From positions 8,167 through 72,166 of the forward strand of contig FR893244.1 of assembly GCA_000436035.1 (NCBI GenBank): DNA of 64,000 nt, read 5' to 3'. The notes beneath the pieces are model-generated. The model worked only from the letters and a program-made list of their open reading frames with translations. It was not told where the DNA came from and searched no databases. The stretch is from Prevotella sp. CAG:732 (GTDB lineage Bacteria; Bacteroidota; Bacteroidia; Bacteroidales; Bacteroidaceae). Within the stretch, counting starts at the first letter, position 1. The number at the start of each line of letters is the position of its first letter. The position numbers and the translations under genes were made by a program. Of the stretch, positions 34,662-43,764 are shown piece after piece.

Positions 34662-35597
34662 ATGGTCAAGATTGTTTACGCCTTCTTCTATGCAATATCG
34701 CTGCTACCTTTTTGGGCACTCTATTGCATCGCCGACTTTGAATATCTGATGATGTATCATGTCATCAGATATAGAAGAGGTATCGTGCGTAAGAATCTCA
34801 CCACTTCTTTTCCAGAGAAGAGCGCTACTGAAATCAAGACTATCGAGAAGAAATTCTATCGTTGGTTTTGTGATTACTTCTTCGAGGCAGTCAAGTTGCT
34901 CAGTATCAGCGACCAGGAACTACGCCGCCGATTCACCGTCCATAATAGCGAGGAGGTGGAGCAATGCTTCCAAGAGGGGCAGAACGTAGCAGCTATTCTC
35001 GGACATTACTGCAACTGGGAGTGGCTATCGTGCGTAGGTATCGAACTGCCTAAGTCACGCAAGATGGGCTTGATTTATCACCCACTCTACAATCATGCTT
35101 TCGATGAACTCTTCAAGCGCATCCGTTCCCATGAGGAGAATGGCATCCCTGTTCCAAAGAAAGACATCCTTCGCTATCTAGTGGATTACAAGCGCAAGGG
35201 CATCCACAGCATCTTCGGCTATATCAGCGACCAAGGTCCCAAATGGGAGAACATCCACCTTTGGCTACCCTTCCTCAATCATCCCGAGACCCCAGTATTT
35301 ACGGGTGGCGAGAGAATCATGCGAAAGATGAACGATGCCGTATTCTATGTGGAGATGAGCCGTCCGAAGCGAGGTTACTATACAGCTACCTACAAGCTCA
35401 TCACCCGAGAGCCCAACTCTCTCCCTGAGCACGAGATTACTCGTCGTTTCTTCCAAATGCTCGAAGAGACCATCCGCCAAAACCCACCCTATTACTTGTG
35501 GACGCACAACAGATGGAAGAGAACCAAGGAGGAATTTGACAAGTTATATGACATCGTAAATGGCAAAGTTATAGCAAAGAACCATGAGAAGAATTAA
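34662..35597 (+). CDS. Lipid A acyltransferase-like protein (LpxL/HtrB family)
   Basis: This 311-residue protein has an N-terminal membrane anchor ('IVYAFFYAISLLPFWALYCI') and the acyltransferase His-x4-Glu motif as H115-Y-C-N-W-E120. 'KMGLIYHPLYNHAFDELFKR' and 'SIFGYISDQGPKWENIHLWL' match the LpxL/HtrB pattern, in which a late secondary acyl chain is transferred from acyl-ACP to lipid A. It lies 26 bp after the MsbA-like gene. Its end overlaps the next start by 14 bp, which indicates one LPS-related operon. The position on lipid A cannot be predicted. Confidence 0.9.
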   Translation: MVKIVYAFFYAISLLPFWALYCIADFEYLMMYHVIRYRRGIVRKNLTTSFPEKSATEIKTIEKKFYRWFCDYFFEAVKLLSISDQELRRRFTVHNSEEVEQCFQEGQNVAAILGHYCNWEWLSCVGIELPKSRKMGLIYHPLYNHAFDELFKRIRSHEENGIPVPKKDILRYLVDYKRKGIHSIFGYISDQGPKWENIHLWLPFLNHPETPVFTGGERIMRKMNDAVFYVEMSRPKRGYYTATYKLITREPNSLPEHEITRRFFQMLEETIRQNPPYYLWTHNRWKRTKEEFDKLYDIVNGKVIAKNHEKN

Positions 35598-36339
35598 GAT
35601 CAACCCCAAATACGAACATCTAAGGAGTTATATAGAAAGCATCCCTGATGTTTTCGAGCAAGAAGGTTGTGAGATATACAACAAGCGCAACCTCATCAAG
35701 GTGCTGACTGCCCCCGATGGCACACAGATAAATGTGAAGCGCTACCATGTGCCTCATGGTCCCAACCGCCTTATCTATTCATGGGGCATCAGGGAGCCCA
35801 AGGGAGAGAGAGCCTTCGCCTACCCAATGATACTGAAAGACAAAGGAATCGGAACTCCTGAGCCTATCGCCCTCATCGAAGAAAGGAGCCCTCTCTTTTT
35901 GTTGGGATATAGCTATCTCATCACCATCCAATGCAACTATGGACATACGCTTTATGAAGTAGGGAACGCACAACCTGGAGAATACGAGAATCTAGCGAAG
36001 GCACTCGCCCACTTTGCAGCCAACATACATGATCACAACATTTTGCACAAGGACTTCACACCCGGCAACGTGCTCTGGAAGCAAGACGACGAAGGCTTCC
36101 ACTTCATGTTGGTGGATATCAACCGCATGAATTTCGGCGAAGTCAGCATCCAGGAAGGTCTCTTCAACCTCAGAAAGTTCTGGGGACCTAAGGATTTCAT
36201 ACGCATCTTGGTGACGGAATATGCCTTGCTTCGGAACACAGACGTAAATATGGCGGTGAAATATGTGATGAAGAAGCGTGCTAAGTTTTGGACAAAGTAT
36301 GGCAAAAAGCACGAGATTCCTTTTCAACTAGAATTGTAA
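35584..36339 (+). CDS. Kdo/lipopolysaccharide kinase-like protein
   Basis: This 251-residue protein has a minimal kinase fold. A glycine-poor N-lobe with 'TQINVKRYHVPHG' (candidate ATP-binding Lys) precedes the catalytic loop 'NILHKDFTPGNVLW' (H155, D157, N162). 'FMLVDINRMNFGE' stands in place of the DFG motif. This matches the Kdo-kinase/InaA-like group that phosphorylates LPS core sugars on the cytosolic face of the inner membrane. It overlaps the acyltransferase gene by 14 bp, so translation is probably coupled. The acceptor sugar is inferred, not shown. Confidence 0.83.
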   Translation: MRRIKINPKYEHLRSYIESIPDVFEQEGCEIYNKRNLIKVLTAPDGTQINVKRYHVPHGPNRLIYSWGIREPKGERAFAYPMILKDKGIGTPEPIALIEERSPLFLLGYSYLITIQCNYGHTLYEVGNAQPGEYENLAKALAHFAANIHDHNILHKDFTPGNVLWKQDDEGFHFMLVDINRMNFGEVSIQEGLFNLRKFWGPKDFIRILVTEYALLRNTDVNMAVKYVMKKRAKFWTKYGKKHEIPFQLEL

Positions 36340-36373
36340 GAAAACAAACACGATAACAACAATCATAACCATT

Positions 36374-37417
36374 ATGGAGCAACAACATCGTTTATGTTAT
36401 ATCAGCCGCAACTATTACAACCTAACAGCAGCTGGCAACAAGGCGAAAGCCGACAATGAAGACACCCTCGCCGAGATGGGTGCCGTCAACTTGGGATTGC
36501 AACGTAGCGTGAAAAATAGTAAGATACTCGCCTTCTTTATAGATTTAGCAGGCATCATCCGCGCTTGTCTGCTGCTCAAGAGGGGCGATACCCTGTTCTT
36601 GCAATATCCTGTCAAGAAATACTTTACGTTCTTGTGCAGAATCGCAAAAATGAAAGGAGCCAAGACTATCTCGCTCATCCATGACATCGGTTCGATACGT
36701 ACCCATCGTCTCACACCCACCCAAGAAGTGAAACGACTATCACATAGCGATTACATCTTGGCTTCCAACACGAAAATGACAGAATGGCTCAAGGCACATG
36801 GCATGAAAAAGCCCATGGGAGCATTAGGATTATTTGATTATCGCTCCGCCAACTTCAACCAGCATGATCGCACATTCAATCCACAAAAGATAAAGGTAGC
36901 TTATGCCGGAGCCTTACACATCAAGAAGAATCCGTTCTTGATCCAACTGACAGAAGTTCTCAAATCATGGGACTTATATATTTTCGGCAACAAAAACGGC
37001 TTGCAGGGATGGAAAGAGAATCCCCGTGTTCACCACCAAGGCTTTATGGCTTCCGATGACTTCATCCATTCTGTGGATGCCGACTTCGGACTGGTCTGGG
37101 ATGGCGACTCCTTGGAGACTTGCTCTGGAGTCTTTGGCGAATATCTCAAATGGAATTCCCCACACAAGGTTTCATTCTATCTCCGCTCCGCCTTACCCGT
37201 CATCATCTGGCAAGAAGCGGCAGTGGCTTCCATCATAGAGAAAGAAGGTGCAGGTTTCGCCATCAAAGATCCACAAGAACTGAACGAAAGACTCAAGACC
37301 TTGACACCAACGGAATACCACCAGATGAAAGAAAACGCAAAGCGCTTGGCAAAGGAACTCAATTCTGGACATTTCCTTCGCCAAGCACTCCAAGAATATT
37401 TCACTTCAGAAGTTTGA
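36374..37417 (+). CDS. Glycosyltransferase, beta-1,6-galactofuranosyltransferase-like
   Basis: This 347-residue protein has a GT-B-like layout. The N-terminal half has 'CYISRNYYNLTAAGNKAKAD', 'DTLFLQYPVKKYFTFLCRI' and 'KTISLIHDIGSIRTHRLTP'. The C-terminal half has 'KVAYAGALHIKKNPFLI', 'DADFGLVWDGDSLETCSGVF' and 'GEYLKWNSPHKVSFYLR'. This pattern is that of bacterial galactofuranosyltransferases. A UDP-galactopyranose mutase gene (glf) lies 10 kb downstream and could provide the donor. It follows the kinase gene by 34 bp. Its 3' end overlaps the convergent GT90-like gene by 17 bp. Confidence 0.78.
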   Translation: MEQQHRLCYISRNYYNLTAAGNKAKADNEDTLAEMGAVNLGLQRSVKNSKILAFFIDLAGIIRACLLLKRGDTLFLQYPVKKYFTFLCRIAKMKGAKTISLIHDIGSIRTHRLTPTQEVKRLSHSDYILASNTKMTEWLKAHGMKKPMGALGLFDYRSANFNQHDRTFNPQKIKVAYAGALHIKKNPFLIQLTEVLKSWDLYIFGNKNGLQGWKENPRVHHQGFMASDDFIHSVDADFGLVWDGDSLETCSGVFGEYLKWNSPHKVSFYLRSALPVIIWQEAAVASIIEKEGAGFAIKDPQELNERLKTLTPTEYHQMKENAKRLAKELNSGHFLRQALQEYFTSEV

Positions 37418-38381
37418 AGTACTTATCCAAGACAAGGAGCGAGATGATTTCCTCTCGTTTCTTGTCTTTAAACTGCTCTACATATTCGTGAGCATGGTCG
37501 ATAATGGCTTGTGCCTCATCAGGATGAGAAGTATAGTAGTCCATTTTTTCTTCCATATCCGATAAGTCTGGTTTCACCTCTATATAATGATAGTTAGGCT
37601 TGAGCGCGCCCTCCATGAACCAGGTCTCGCAAGTAGGCTTAGGCATGATAGCAATGGAGTTGGACGACATAATCCATTTCAAGTTACTAGCTACATCATT
37701 TCCTTCCAAAGCCAAGACATACTTGAAAGCCAAATGGTCATAGATGGAGATTTTCTCCCCCTTCCACTCAGGTTTAATCAAGTCGATGGTACGCATATCA
37801 AAGCGAGGATTGCCAAAATACTGTTCAAAGAACTTCAAACGGATGTCCTTACCTGCGATTTTTCCACGGAATATCGCCTTGTCTATTTTTTCCGTGAATG
37901 GAATCTTATCCTTGACGAAAATAAAATGGCGCACCTTATCCATCTTCAGCAATACAGAATTCTGATTCTTGTCATTCAGTGGGCGGCTCTTCACTATCGT
38001 AGGAATACCCTCCACATAGATGATGTCACCTTCCAGCAGATTCCATTTGTTGTTGCCATCAAAAGCCCTGGCATACTCCATTGTATCCAAGAAATACACC
38101 TTTTGCTGAGTCATCTTTTGGTCCTTGATGCAAACAGCCTTCTTGTCCCAAAGCGCCTTGTCGAGATGTAGGTTCTCTGCATCCAACTTATTATAATAAT
38201 CCACCCTTTGCAGAATATAACCATAGTCATCTCTCTTTTTCGCAGCTTCCAAGAGATGCTTTCTTCGCCACATCAGATAGGACGTGGGCAAATGCAAGTT
38301 GACATACTCCTTAACATAATACCAAGGCTTACTATTTTTGCCGCTATGAAACTTATATCTCAGCTTTTGTAGGTTCATCAT
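37401..38381 (-). CDS. GT90-like (LPS-modifying) glycosyltransferase
   Basis: This 326-residue cytosolic protein carries the GT90/CAP10-type features: 'LRYKFHSGKNSKPWYYVKEY' at the N-terminus, 'KAIFRGKIAGKDIRLKFFEQ' (the RG motif) and 'KYVLALEGNDVASNLKWIMS' followed by 'SNSIAIMPKPTCETWFMEG'. GT90 enzymes in Bacteroidetes are annotated as LPS A or lipopolysaccharide-modifying transferases using xylose or related donors. It is transcribed towards the galactofuranosyltransferase-like gene, with a 17-bp tail-to-tail overlap. It has its own promoter at 38410-38440. The donor and acceptor are unknown. Confidence 0.82.
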   Translation of the reverse strand: MMNLQKLRYKFHSGKNSKPWYYVKEYVNLHLPTSYLMWRRKHLLEAAKKRDDYGYILQRVDYYNKLDAENLHLDKALWDKKAVCIKDQKMTQQKVYFLDTMEYARAFDGNNKWNLLEGDIIYVEGIPTIVKSRPLNDKNQNSVLLKMDKVRHFIFVKDKIPFTEKIDKAIFRGKIAGKDIRLKFFEQYFGNPRFDMRTIDLIKPEWKGEKISIYDHLAFKYVLALEGNDVASNLKWIMSSNSIAIMPKPTCETWFMEGALKPNYHYIEVKPDLSDMEEKMDYYTSHPDEAQAIIDHAHEYVEQFKDKKREEIISLLVLDKYFKLLK

Positions 38382-38409
38382 TTTACATGTTAAAAAGTTA
38401 ATACTGCTA

Positions 38410-38440
38410 CAAAGGTAGCAATTTATCGCATTTTAGACAA
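38410..38440 (-). promoter_or_regulatory. Promoter of the GT90-like gene
   Basis: On the minus strand TACCTTTG (CAAAGGTA at 38410-38417) with TTG (CAA at 38438-38440) 20 bp upstream fits the consensus. The predicted leader is about 23 bases. Confidence 0.7.
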
Positions 38441-38522
38441 GTTTTTCCGACATTTTTTCACTTGCTTTGATAAATTTTCATAAATAAGCCACTCTTACAT
38501 AGCGACTTTGGGGAATATTTCA

Positions 38523-38530
38523 TATCTTTG
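38523..38530 (+). promoter_or_regulatory. -7 box for the first AAA/PD-(D/E)XK gene
   Basis: TATCTTTG matches TAnnTTTG and stands 33 bp before the ATG at 38563. No clear TTTG is present at the expected -33 position, so this promoter may be weak or assisted. Confidence 0.55.
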
Positions 38531-38562
38531 TAGTCTTACGAAACAAAAGTGGCAAGAAGAGG

Positions 38563-40143
38563 ATGAACAAAATCAAGAGAAGAAGACTTCCTGTAGGCAT
38601 ACAGTCCTTCAAGAAAATAAGAGAAGAAAGGTATCTCTACGTTGACAAGAGTGATATCGTCTGGGATTTGGCGAACAATGGCAATCAAAATATTTATTTG
38701 AGCCGACCTCGCCGATTCGGGAAGTCTGTGCTTGTCAATACACTACAAGCTTACTTTGAGGGAAAAAAGGAACTCTTCGAAGGCCTAAAAATCATGGAGT
38801 TGGAAGATGAGTGGAAGCAATACCCCGTCATCCGACTCGACATGAGCCGTGGAGGAGCCAATGCAGATACTTTGCGTTCATATCTGAACATTCTTTTTAA
38901 GCAATATGAGGAACTCTATCAGATTGCACCAGAGCCCACAGCCCAGCTTGCAGATCGCTTCCATGCCATCCTTACTGCTGCCTATGAAAAAACAGGAGAA
39001 CAAGTCGTTGTTCTTATAGACGAATACGACTCTCCACTCCAACATTCTTGGAAAACAGCAACCCATGAGGCTTGCACAGAAGTCTATCGTGAAGTATTCG
39101 CCATTCTCAAAGCTGACGATGAAATTGAGAGATTTGTATTCCTTACGGGTATCACCAAGTTCACCCAAATCTCCCTTTTCTCTGTGCTCAACAACCTCAC
39201 CAATGTCAGCTTTGAGCCAAAATATGCAGCCATCTGTGGAATCACAGAAACTGAAATCAAGGAGAACTTCCAACCTGAACTAGAGAAAATGGCTGAGGTT
39301 AACGACTGGACGCTCCAAGAAACTCACGACAAGCTGAAGGACTATTATGATGGCTATCATTTCAGCCGCCGAAACATGACAGACATTTACAATCCGTTCA
39401 GCCTCATCAATGCGCTAAGTTCACAAGAACTTCGCAGCTATTGGGCTTCTTCGGGTGCGACATCCATGTTGAATAAGTTTGTAAAAGATGTAGAGTTGCG
39501 CCTCAGCAATTTTGACGACTGCTTGGTACTACGCAATACGCTGGAAACTTCCGATGTCACAGGAGGTGGTCCAGAATTGTTTCTCTACCAATGTGGCTAC
39601 CTGACCATCAAGGGAACAGAAAGAAACATTTACCGTCTAGGTTTCCCCAATGAGGAAGTGAAGCAAGCCCTATACGAGACAGTGTTGCCAGCATTAACCA
39701 TGAGAGCAGAAGGCGATATACAGTCCATACAAGCACAACTCTATCTAGCTCTAGATACTTGCCAGTTGCCTGATGCCATGAAATCCCTCAAGGCATTGAT
39801 TGCCGACGTACCTTACAGCAACAAGAAGTTGGCAAGCATGGATATGGAGGAGCGTTATCGCCTCATCATCAGCAGCATCCTCAATGCCATAGGGTTCCGC
39901 ACAGAGGTAGAGCACATGCTCTCTACTGGCAGAATCGACATTCTCTGCATCACTCCGCATTATACCTATGTGATAGAGTTGAAACTCTCCAAGAACGGTG
40001 GTGTCGCCGCTGCCGAGAAGCAAATAAAGGACAACCAGTACCTTGAGCCTTTCAAGGCAGACAAGAACAGGAAAGTCATAGCACTCGCCATTGAGTTGGA
40101 AGATTTGGGCAAGGGATTGCTGGAGTGGAAAAGAGTGGAATAG
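38563..40143 (+). CDS. AAA-ATPase-like protein with C-terminal PD-(D/E)XK nuclease domain, copy 1
   Basis: This 526-residue protein belongs to the AAA-ATPase_like (PF09820) plus PDDEXK_9 architecture. It starts 'RRRLPVGIQSFKKIREERYL' and has Walker A 'LSRPRRFGKSVLVNTL', Walker B 'VVVLIDEYDSPLQHSW' and 'FVFLTGITKFTQISLFSVLN'. The C-terminal nuclease-like motif has D459 in 'GRIDIL' and E472-x-K474 in 'VIELKL'. The motif looks complete. These proteins are abundant, often multicopy, in Bacteroidetes; their role is unknown, with defence and mobile-element control among the guesses. The gene at 40176 is a same-length paralog. Their 3' thirds are almost identical while the 5' halves differ. Confidence 0.9.
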   Translation: MNKIKRRRLPVGIQSFKKIREERYLYVDKSDIVWDLANNGNQNIYLSRPRRFGKSVLVNTLQAYFEGKKELFEGLKIMELEDEWKQYPVIRLDMSRGGANADTLRSYLNILFKQYEELYQIAPEPTAQLADRFHAILTAAYEKTGEQVVVLIDEYDSPLQHSWKTATHEACTEVYREVFAILKADDEIERFVFLTGITKFTQISLFSVLNNLTNVSFEPKYAAICGITETEIKENFQPELEKMAEVNDWTLQETHDKLKDYYDGYHFSRRNMTDIYNPFSLINALSSQELRSYWASSGATSMLNKFVKDVELRLSNFDDCLVLRNTLETSDVTGGGPELFLYQCGYLTIKGTERNIYRLGFPNEEVKQALYETVLPALTMRAEGDIQSIQAQLYLALDTCQLPDAMKSLKALIADVPYSNKKLASMDMEERYRLIISSILNAIGFRTEVEHMLSTGRIDILCITPHYTYVIELKLSKNGGVAAAEKQIKDNQYLEPFKADKNRKVIALAIELEDLGKGLLEWKRVE

Positions 40144-40175
40144 CAATAGTGTTTCATCAAAAAAAAAGAAGAGCG

Positions 40176-41756
40176 ATGAAAGAAATCAAGAAAAGAAGAC
40201 TTCCCGCTGGCATACAGTCCTTCACGGCGATTCGTGAAGGCGGATATGCTTACGTTGACAAAACTGACATAGTATGGCAAATCGTGAACGAAGGAGACAA
40301 ATACAATTACCTGAGTCGTCCTCGCCGATTTGGCAAGTCTATTCTTGTTGATACACTCCAATGCTATTTAGAGGGAAGGAAAGAACTGTTTGAAGGGCTA
40401 AAGATCATGCAGTTTGAAAAGGATTGGGTAAAACACCCGGTCATCCACTTTGATATGAGTGGAGCGGGGTCTTCACGAGAGGAACTTACTTCTTTCTTTG
40501 AAGACACTTTCGAAGAATATGAGAAGAAGTATGGCATTGTTTCTCATCCTAAGACCTTGTCAAAACGCTTCAAGAATATCATTATGACCGCCAGAGAACA
40601 GAGCGGTCAGAAGGTTGCCGTGTTGATAGATGAATACGATTCCCCTCTGCAACACTCTTGGAAGACTCCTCATCATGAAGAGTGCACAGAGGTGTATCGC
40701 ACGGTGTTTGCCATTCTCAAGGAAGCTGATGAATACGAGAAGTTCGTGTTTATCACTGGCATCACCAAGTTCACACAGATTTCTCTCTTTTCCGTACTCA
40801 ACAACTTGACCAACCAGAGTTTTAACCCACAATGGACAACCATCTGTGGTATTACGGAAGAAGAAATCAAGGAGAACTTTACACCTGAGCTAAAAGGCAT
40901 GTCAAATGCCAATGGATGGACTCTGCAAGAAACTCATAACAAACTGAAGAGCTACTATGATGGCTATCACTTCAGTAAAGGCAACATGACGGACATCTAC
41001 AACCCTTTCAGTTTGATCAAAGCCTTATCCAGTGGCAACATTCAAAATTTCTGGGCTTCATCAGGTGCGACTACATTATTGCCAAAATTCGTGGACCACA
41101 TGGAGTTGCGACTGAAAGACTTCGAGAATTGCCCTATTATGCCTCTCACCTTGGAAACATCCGATGTCACAGGAGGAGGACCTGAATTATTTCTCTATCA
41201 GTGTGGCTATTTGACCATCAAGGGAACAGAAGGGAGCGTTTACCGCCTAGGTTTCCCTAATGAGGAAGTGAAGCAAGCTCTATACGAGACAGTGTTGCCA
41301 GCATTGACCATGAGGGCAGAAGGCGACACCCAATCTCAACAAGCACAACTTTATCTTGCTCTAGAGGCTTGCCAATTGCCTGATGCCATGAAATCTCTCA
41401 AGGCATTGATTGCCGACGTACCGTACAGCAACAAGAAGTTGGCTAGCATGGATATGGAGGAGCGTTACCGCCTCATCATCAGCAGCATCCTCAATGCCAT
41501 AGGGTTCCGCACAGAGGTAGAGCACATGCTCTCCACTGGCAGAATCGACATTCTCTGCATCACTCCCCATTATACCTATGTGATAGAGTTGAAACTCACC
41601 AAGAACGGAGGTGTTGCCGCTGCCGAGAAGCAGATAAGGGACAACCAATACCTAGACCCTTTCAAGGCAGACAAGACACGACAAGTAGTAGGACTTGCCA
41701 TCGAGTTGGAAGACTTGGGTAAGGGGTTGCTGGAGTGGAAGAGAGTGAAAGAATGA
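40176..41756 (+). CDS. AAA-ATPase-like protein with C-terminal PD-(D/E)XK nuclease domain, copy 2
   Basis: This 526-residue protein starts at the ATG at 40176, after AAGAAGAGCG; an upstream in-frame ATG at 40125 would overlap copy 1. It has Walker A 'LSRPRRFGKSILVDTL', Walker B 'VAVLIDEYDSPLQHSW', 'FVFITGITKFTQISLFSVLN' and an intact 'GRIDIL...VIELKL' nuclease motif. From about residue 345 on it matches copy 1 almost residue for residue, and DNA differences there are few (7 in about 224 bp by eye). The N-terminal half has many more changes. The pattern suggests gene conversion between tandem copies. The function is unknown. Confidence 0.9.
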   Translation: MKEIKKRRLPAGIQSFTAIREGGYAYVDKTDIVWQIVNEGDKYNYLSRPRRFGKSILVDTLQCYLEGRKELFEGLKIMQFEKDWVKHPVIHFDMSGAGSSREELTSFFEDTFEEYEKKYGIVSHPKTLSKRFKNIIMTAREQSGQKVAVLIDEYDSPLQHSWKTPHHEECTEVYRTVFAILKEADEYEKFVFITGITKFTQISLFSVLNNLTNQSFNPQWTTICGITEEEIKENFTPELKGMSNANGWTLQETHNKLKSYYDGYHFSKGNMTDIYNPFSLIKALSSGNIQNFWASSGATTLLPKFVDHMELRLKDFENCPIMPLTLETSDVTGGGPELFLYQCGYLTIKGTEGSVYRLGFPNEEVKQALYETVLPALTMRAEGDTQSQQAQLYLALEACQLPDAMKSLKALIADVPYSNKKLASMDMEERYRLIISSILNAIGFRTEVEHMLSTGRIDILCITPHYTYVIELKLTKNGGVAAAEKQIRDNQYLDPFKADKTRQVVGLAIELEDLGKGLLEWKRVKE

Positions 41757-41848
41757 AGAGTATAAAAGAAATATACTATCACTCGCAAAAATATTAGCAA
41801 AAAAATGCAAGATTTTCATAGTCATTTCGTTTACTAAATAAAAACATT

Positions 41849-42772
41849 ATGATTCACATAGCTTGTAACATAGACAACAATTACATTATGCAGTGTTGTA
41901 CTACACTGGAATCCATAATGTATAATAACAAAAACGAGCAAATCACATTTCATATCATCGCTTTTCAACTAAGCGATGAAGCCAAAAATATGATTACAAA
42001 TGAAGTAAAGAAGTACCATCAAACTGTATTTTTTTATCAATATACTCCAAGTGCCACGTTACCAACATTTACAAGTGCTCACATCTCCCTTGCTGCTTAT
42101 CTTAGGTTATTTGTTGCAGACATCATACCTGAGAATATCCACAAGATTATCTATCTTGACTGTGACATCATTGTCAATGGAGAAATTAGAGGCTTATGGG
42201 ACATCAATATTGCAGAATATGCAGTGGCAGCTGTGGAAGATATGTGGAGTGGAAAACCTTGTTATTATGAGCGTTTAAACTATAGTTCAAAATTCACCTA
42301 TTTCAATTCAGGTGTACTATTAATCAATTTGGATGTTTGGCGTTCAAGCCATATCGGACAAGTTAGCATGGAATATGCCATCAAACATGCAAGTTCACTC
42401 ATCTTCAACGACCAAGATATTCTGAACGCACTACTTCATGACAAGAAACTACTCATACCATTTAGATGGAATGTGCAAGATGGTTTCTTACGTAGAAAAA
42501 GAAGAATACGTCCACAGGCTATACCAGCATTATTGGCAGATTTGAAACATCCTATCATCATACACTATACAGGACATAGAAAGCCTTGGCTATATTTATG
42601 CCAAAGCCCTTACCAAGGACTATACCTTAAATATCAAGACATGACTGATTGGAAAGGAATTCGTCCTAAAATTCCCATGTCTTGGAAAATCAAAACTGTC
42701 ATAGACAAAACTTTATACCTATTCCATTTAAAACTTCAGAAATACGACTATAAAAATTGCGTAAGTTTATGA
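41849..42772 (+). CDS. GT8-family glycosyltransferase
   Basis: This 307-residue protein fits family GT8 (galactosyl/glucosyltransferases of LPS and capsule). It has 'IHIACNIDNNYIMQCCTTLE' at the start, 'SLAAYLRLFVADIIPENIHK' and the metal-binding DxD in 'IIYLDCDIIVNGEIRGLWD'. It continues with 'YFNSGVLLINLDVWR' and 'IFNDQDILNALL', and has 'IIIHYTGHRKPW' near the C-terminus. It is cytosolic and uses a UDP-hexose donor by family analogy. Its base composition is distinctly AT-rich compared with flanking regions. The stop codon overlaps the next start (ATGA). It heads a four-gene glycosyltransferase operon. Confidence 0.92.
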   Translation: MIHIACNIDNNYIMQCCTTLESIMYNNKNEQITFHIIAFQLSDEAKNMITNEVKKYHQTVFFYQYTPSATLPTFTSAHISLAAYLRLFVADIIPENIHKIIYLDCDIIVNGEIRGLWDINIAEYAVAAVEDMWSGKPCYYERLNYSSKFTYFNSGVLLINLDVWRSSHIGQVSMEYAIKHASSLIFNDQDILNALLHDKKLLIPFRWNVQDGFLRRKRRIRPQAIPALLADLKHPIIIHYTGHRKPWLYLCQSPYQGLYLKYQDMTDWKGIRPKIPMSWKIKTVIDKTLYLFHLKLQKYDYKNCVSL

Positions 42773-43764
42773 AACCAGAATTAAGCATTATTGTTCCCGT
42801 TTATAACACCGCACGTTATTTAACCCAATGTATAGACTCCATTACCAAGCAAACTTTTAAGAATTGGGAACTTATACTTGTAGATGATGGTTCAGAAGAT
42901 GGTTCTTCTGAACTATGCGATGAATGGTGTCAAAAAGATGCCAGAATAAAAGTCATCCACAAACAGAATACAGGGCAAGCAGATAGTAGAAACCAAGCGC
43001 TTAAGATATGTCAAGGAGCCTATATTGGCTTCGTTGATAGCGATGATTGGATTGATGAGAATATGTATGAAATATTACTTCAAGAGATTAAATCGACAAA
43101 TTCTGACATTGCTATTTGCACTCATTATGAAGAAAGCAAAAATGATTCTTATGCTAATGTCTCAACCATCAAACGACAGATTATCAATCAAAAAGAAATA
43201 CAACAACTGATCATTAAGGATAAAATAAAAAGCTATATTTGGCAAATGTTATTCAAGCAAGAACTCTTACAAGAATTCATGCCCGCCAACAAGAACTATG
43301 AGGACTATTCCATCTTGCCTCATTGGTTTCACAATGTCAAACAAGTTGTTTACACAAACCAACCTCTTTACCATTATAGACTTCGTAAAAGTAGTATCGT
43401 ACACAATTTATCACTCAAAAGATATTATGAATTCTTTCAAGCAGAAATTTCAAGATACCATTATTACGTCCATTCTCCCTTCAAGAAGATGGCAAAAAGA
43501 ATGGTCGCCAAACGAGGCATTAAGGCTGCAAAATACATTTCGAGAAGCAATTCTCTATATACTCAAAAGGAAATAAAGTCATTCATAATAAAAATAACGA
43601 AAGATTTAAAAAACATACATAAAAATGGAATGGAGAAACTGAGTTACAAAGAGCGTTTTCTTCTATTTCTCCTACTTCAGCACCCCAACAAATTCATTGC
43701 ATACCAGCAATTTATGCACAAATTAATATTACACAAACATCGACACATTGATTTATATGAATAA
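42769..43764 (+). CDS. GT2-family glycosyltransferase
   Basis: This 331-residue protein starts at the ATG at 42769, chosen because it gives an ATGA overlap with the GT8 stop and the standard GT2 start 'MKPELSIIVPVYNTARYLTQ'; a TTG four codons earlier is less likely. It has 'WELILVDDGSEDGSSELCDE', 'QADSRNQAL' and 'YIGFVDSDDWIDENMYE' with the DxD. The C-terminal half is helical and basic. It probably adds one sugar to a lipid-linked surface glycan. The gene is AT-rich like its neighbours. Confidence 0.9.
   Translation: MKPELSIIVPVYNTARYLTQCIDSITKQTFKNWELILVDDGSEDGSSELCDEWCQKDARIKVIHKQNTGQADSRNQALKICQGAYIGFVDSDDWIDENMYEILLQEIKSTNSDIAICTHYEESKNDSYANVSTIKRQIINQKEIQQLIIKDKIKSYIWQMLFKQELLQEFMPANKNYEDYSILPHWFHNVKQVVYTNQPLYHYRLRKSSIVHNLSLKRYYEFFQAEISRYHYYVHSPFKKMAKRMVAKRGIKAAKYISRSNSLYTQKEIKSFIIKITKDLKNIHKNGMEKLSYKERFLLFLLLQHPNKFIAYQQFMHKLILHKHRHIDLYE

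Noticed and set aside
42757..42768. TTG start for the GT2 gene
   Set aside because: The ATG at 42769 gives the standard GT2 N-terminus and an ATGA overlap with the upstream stop.
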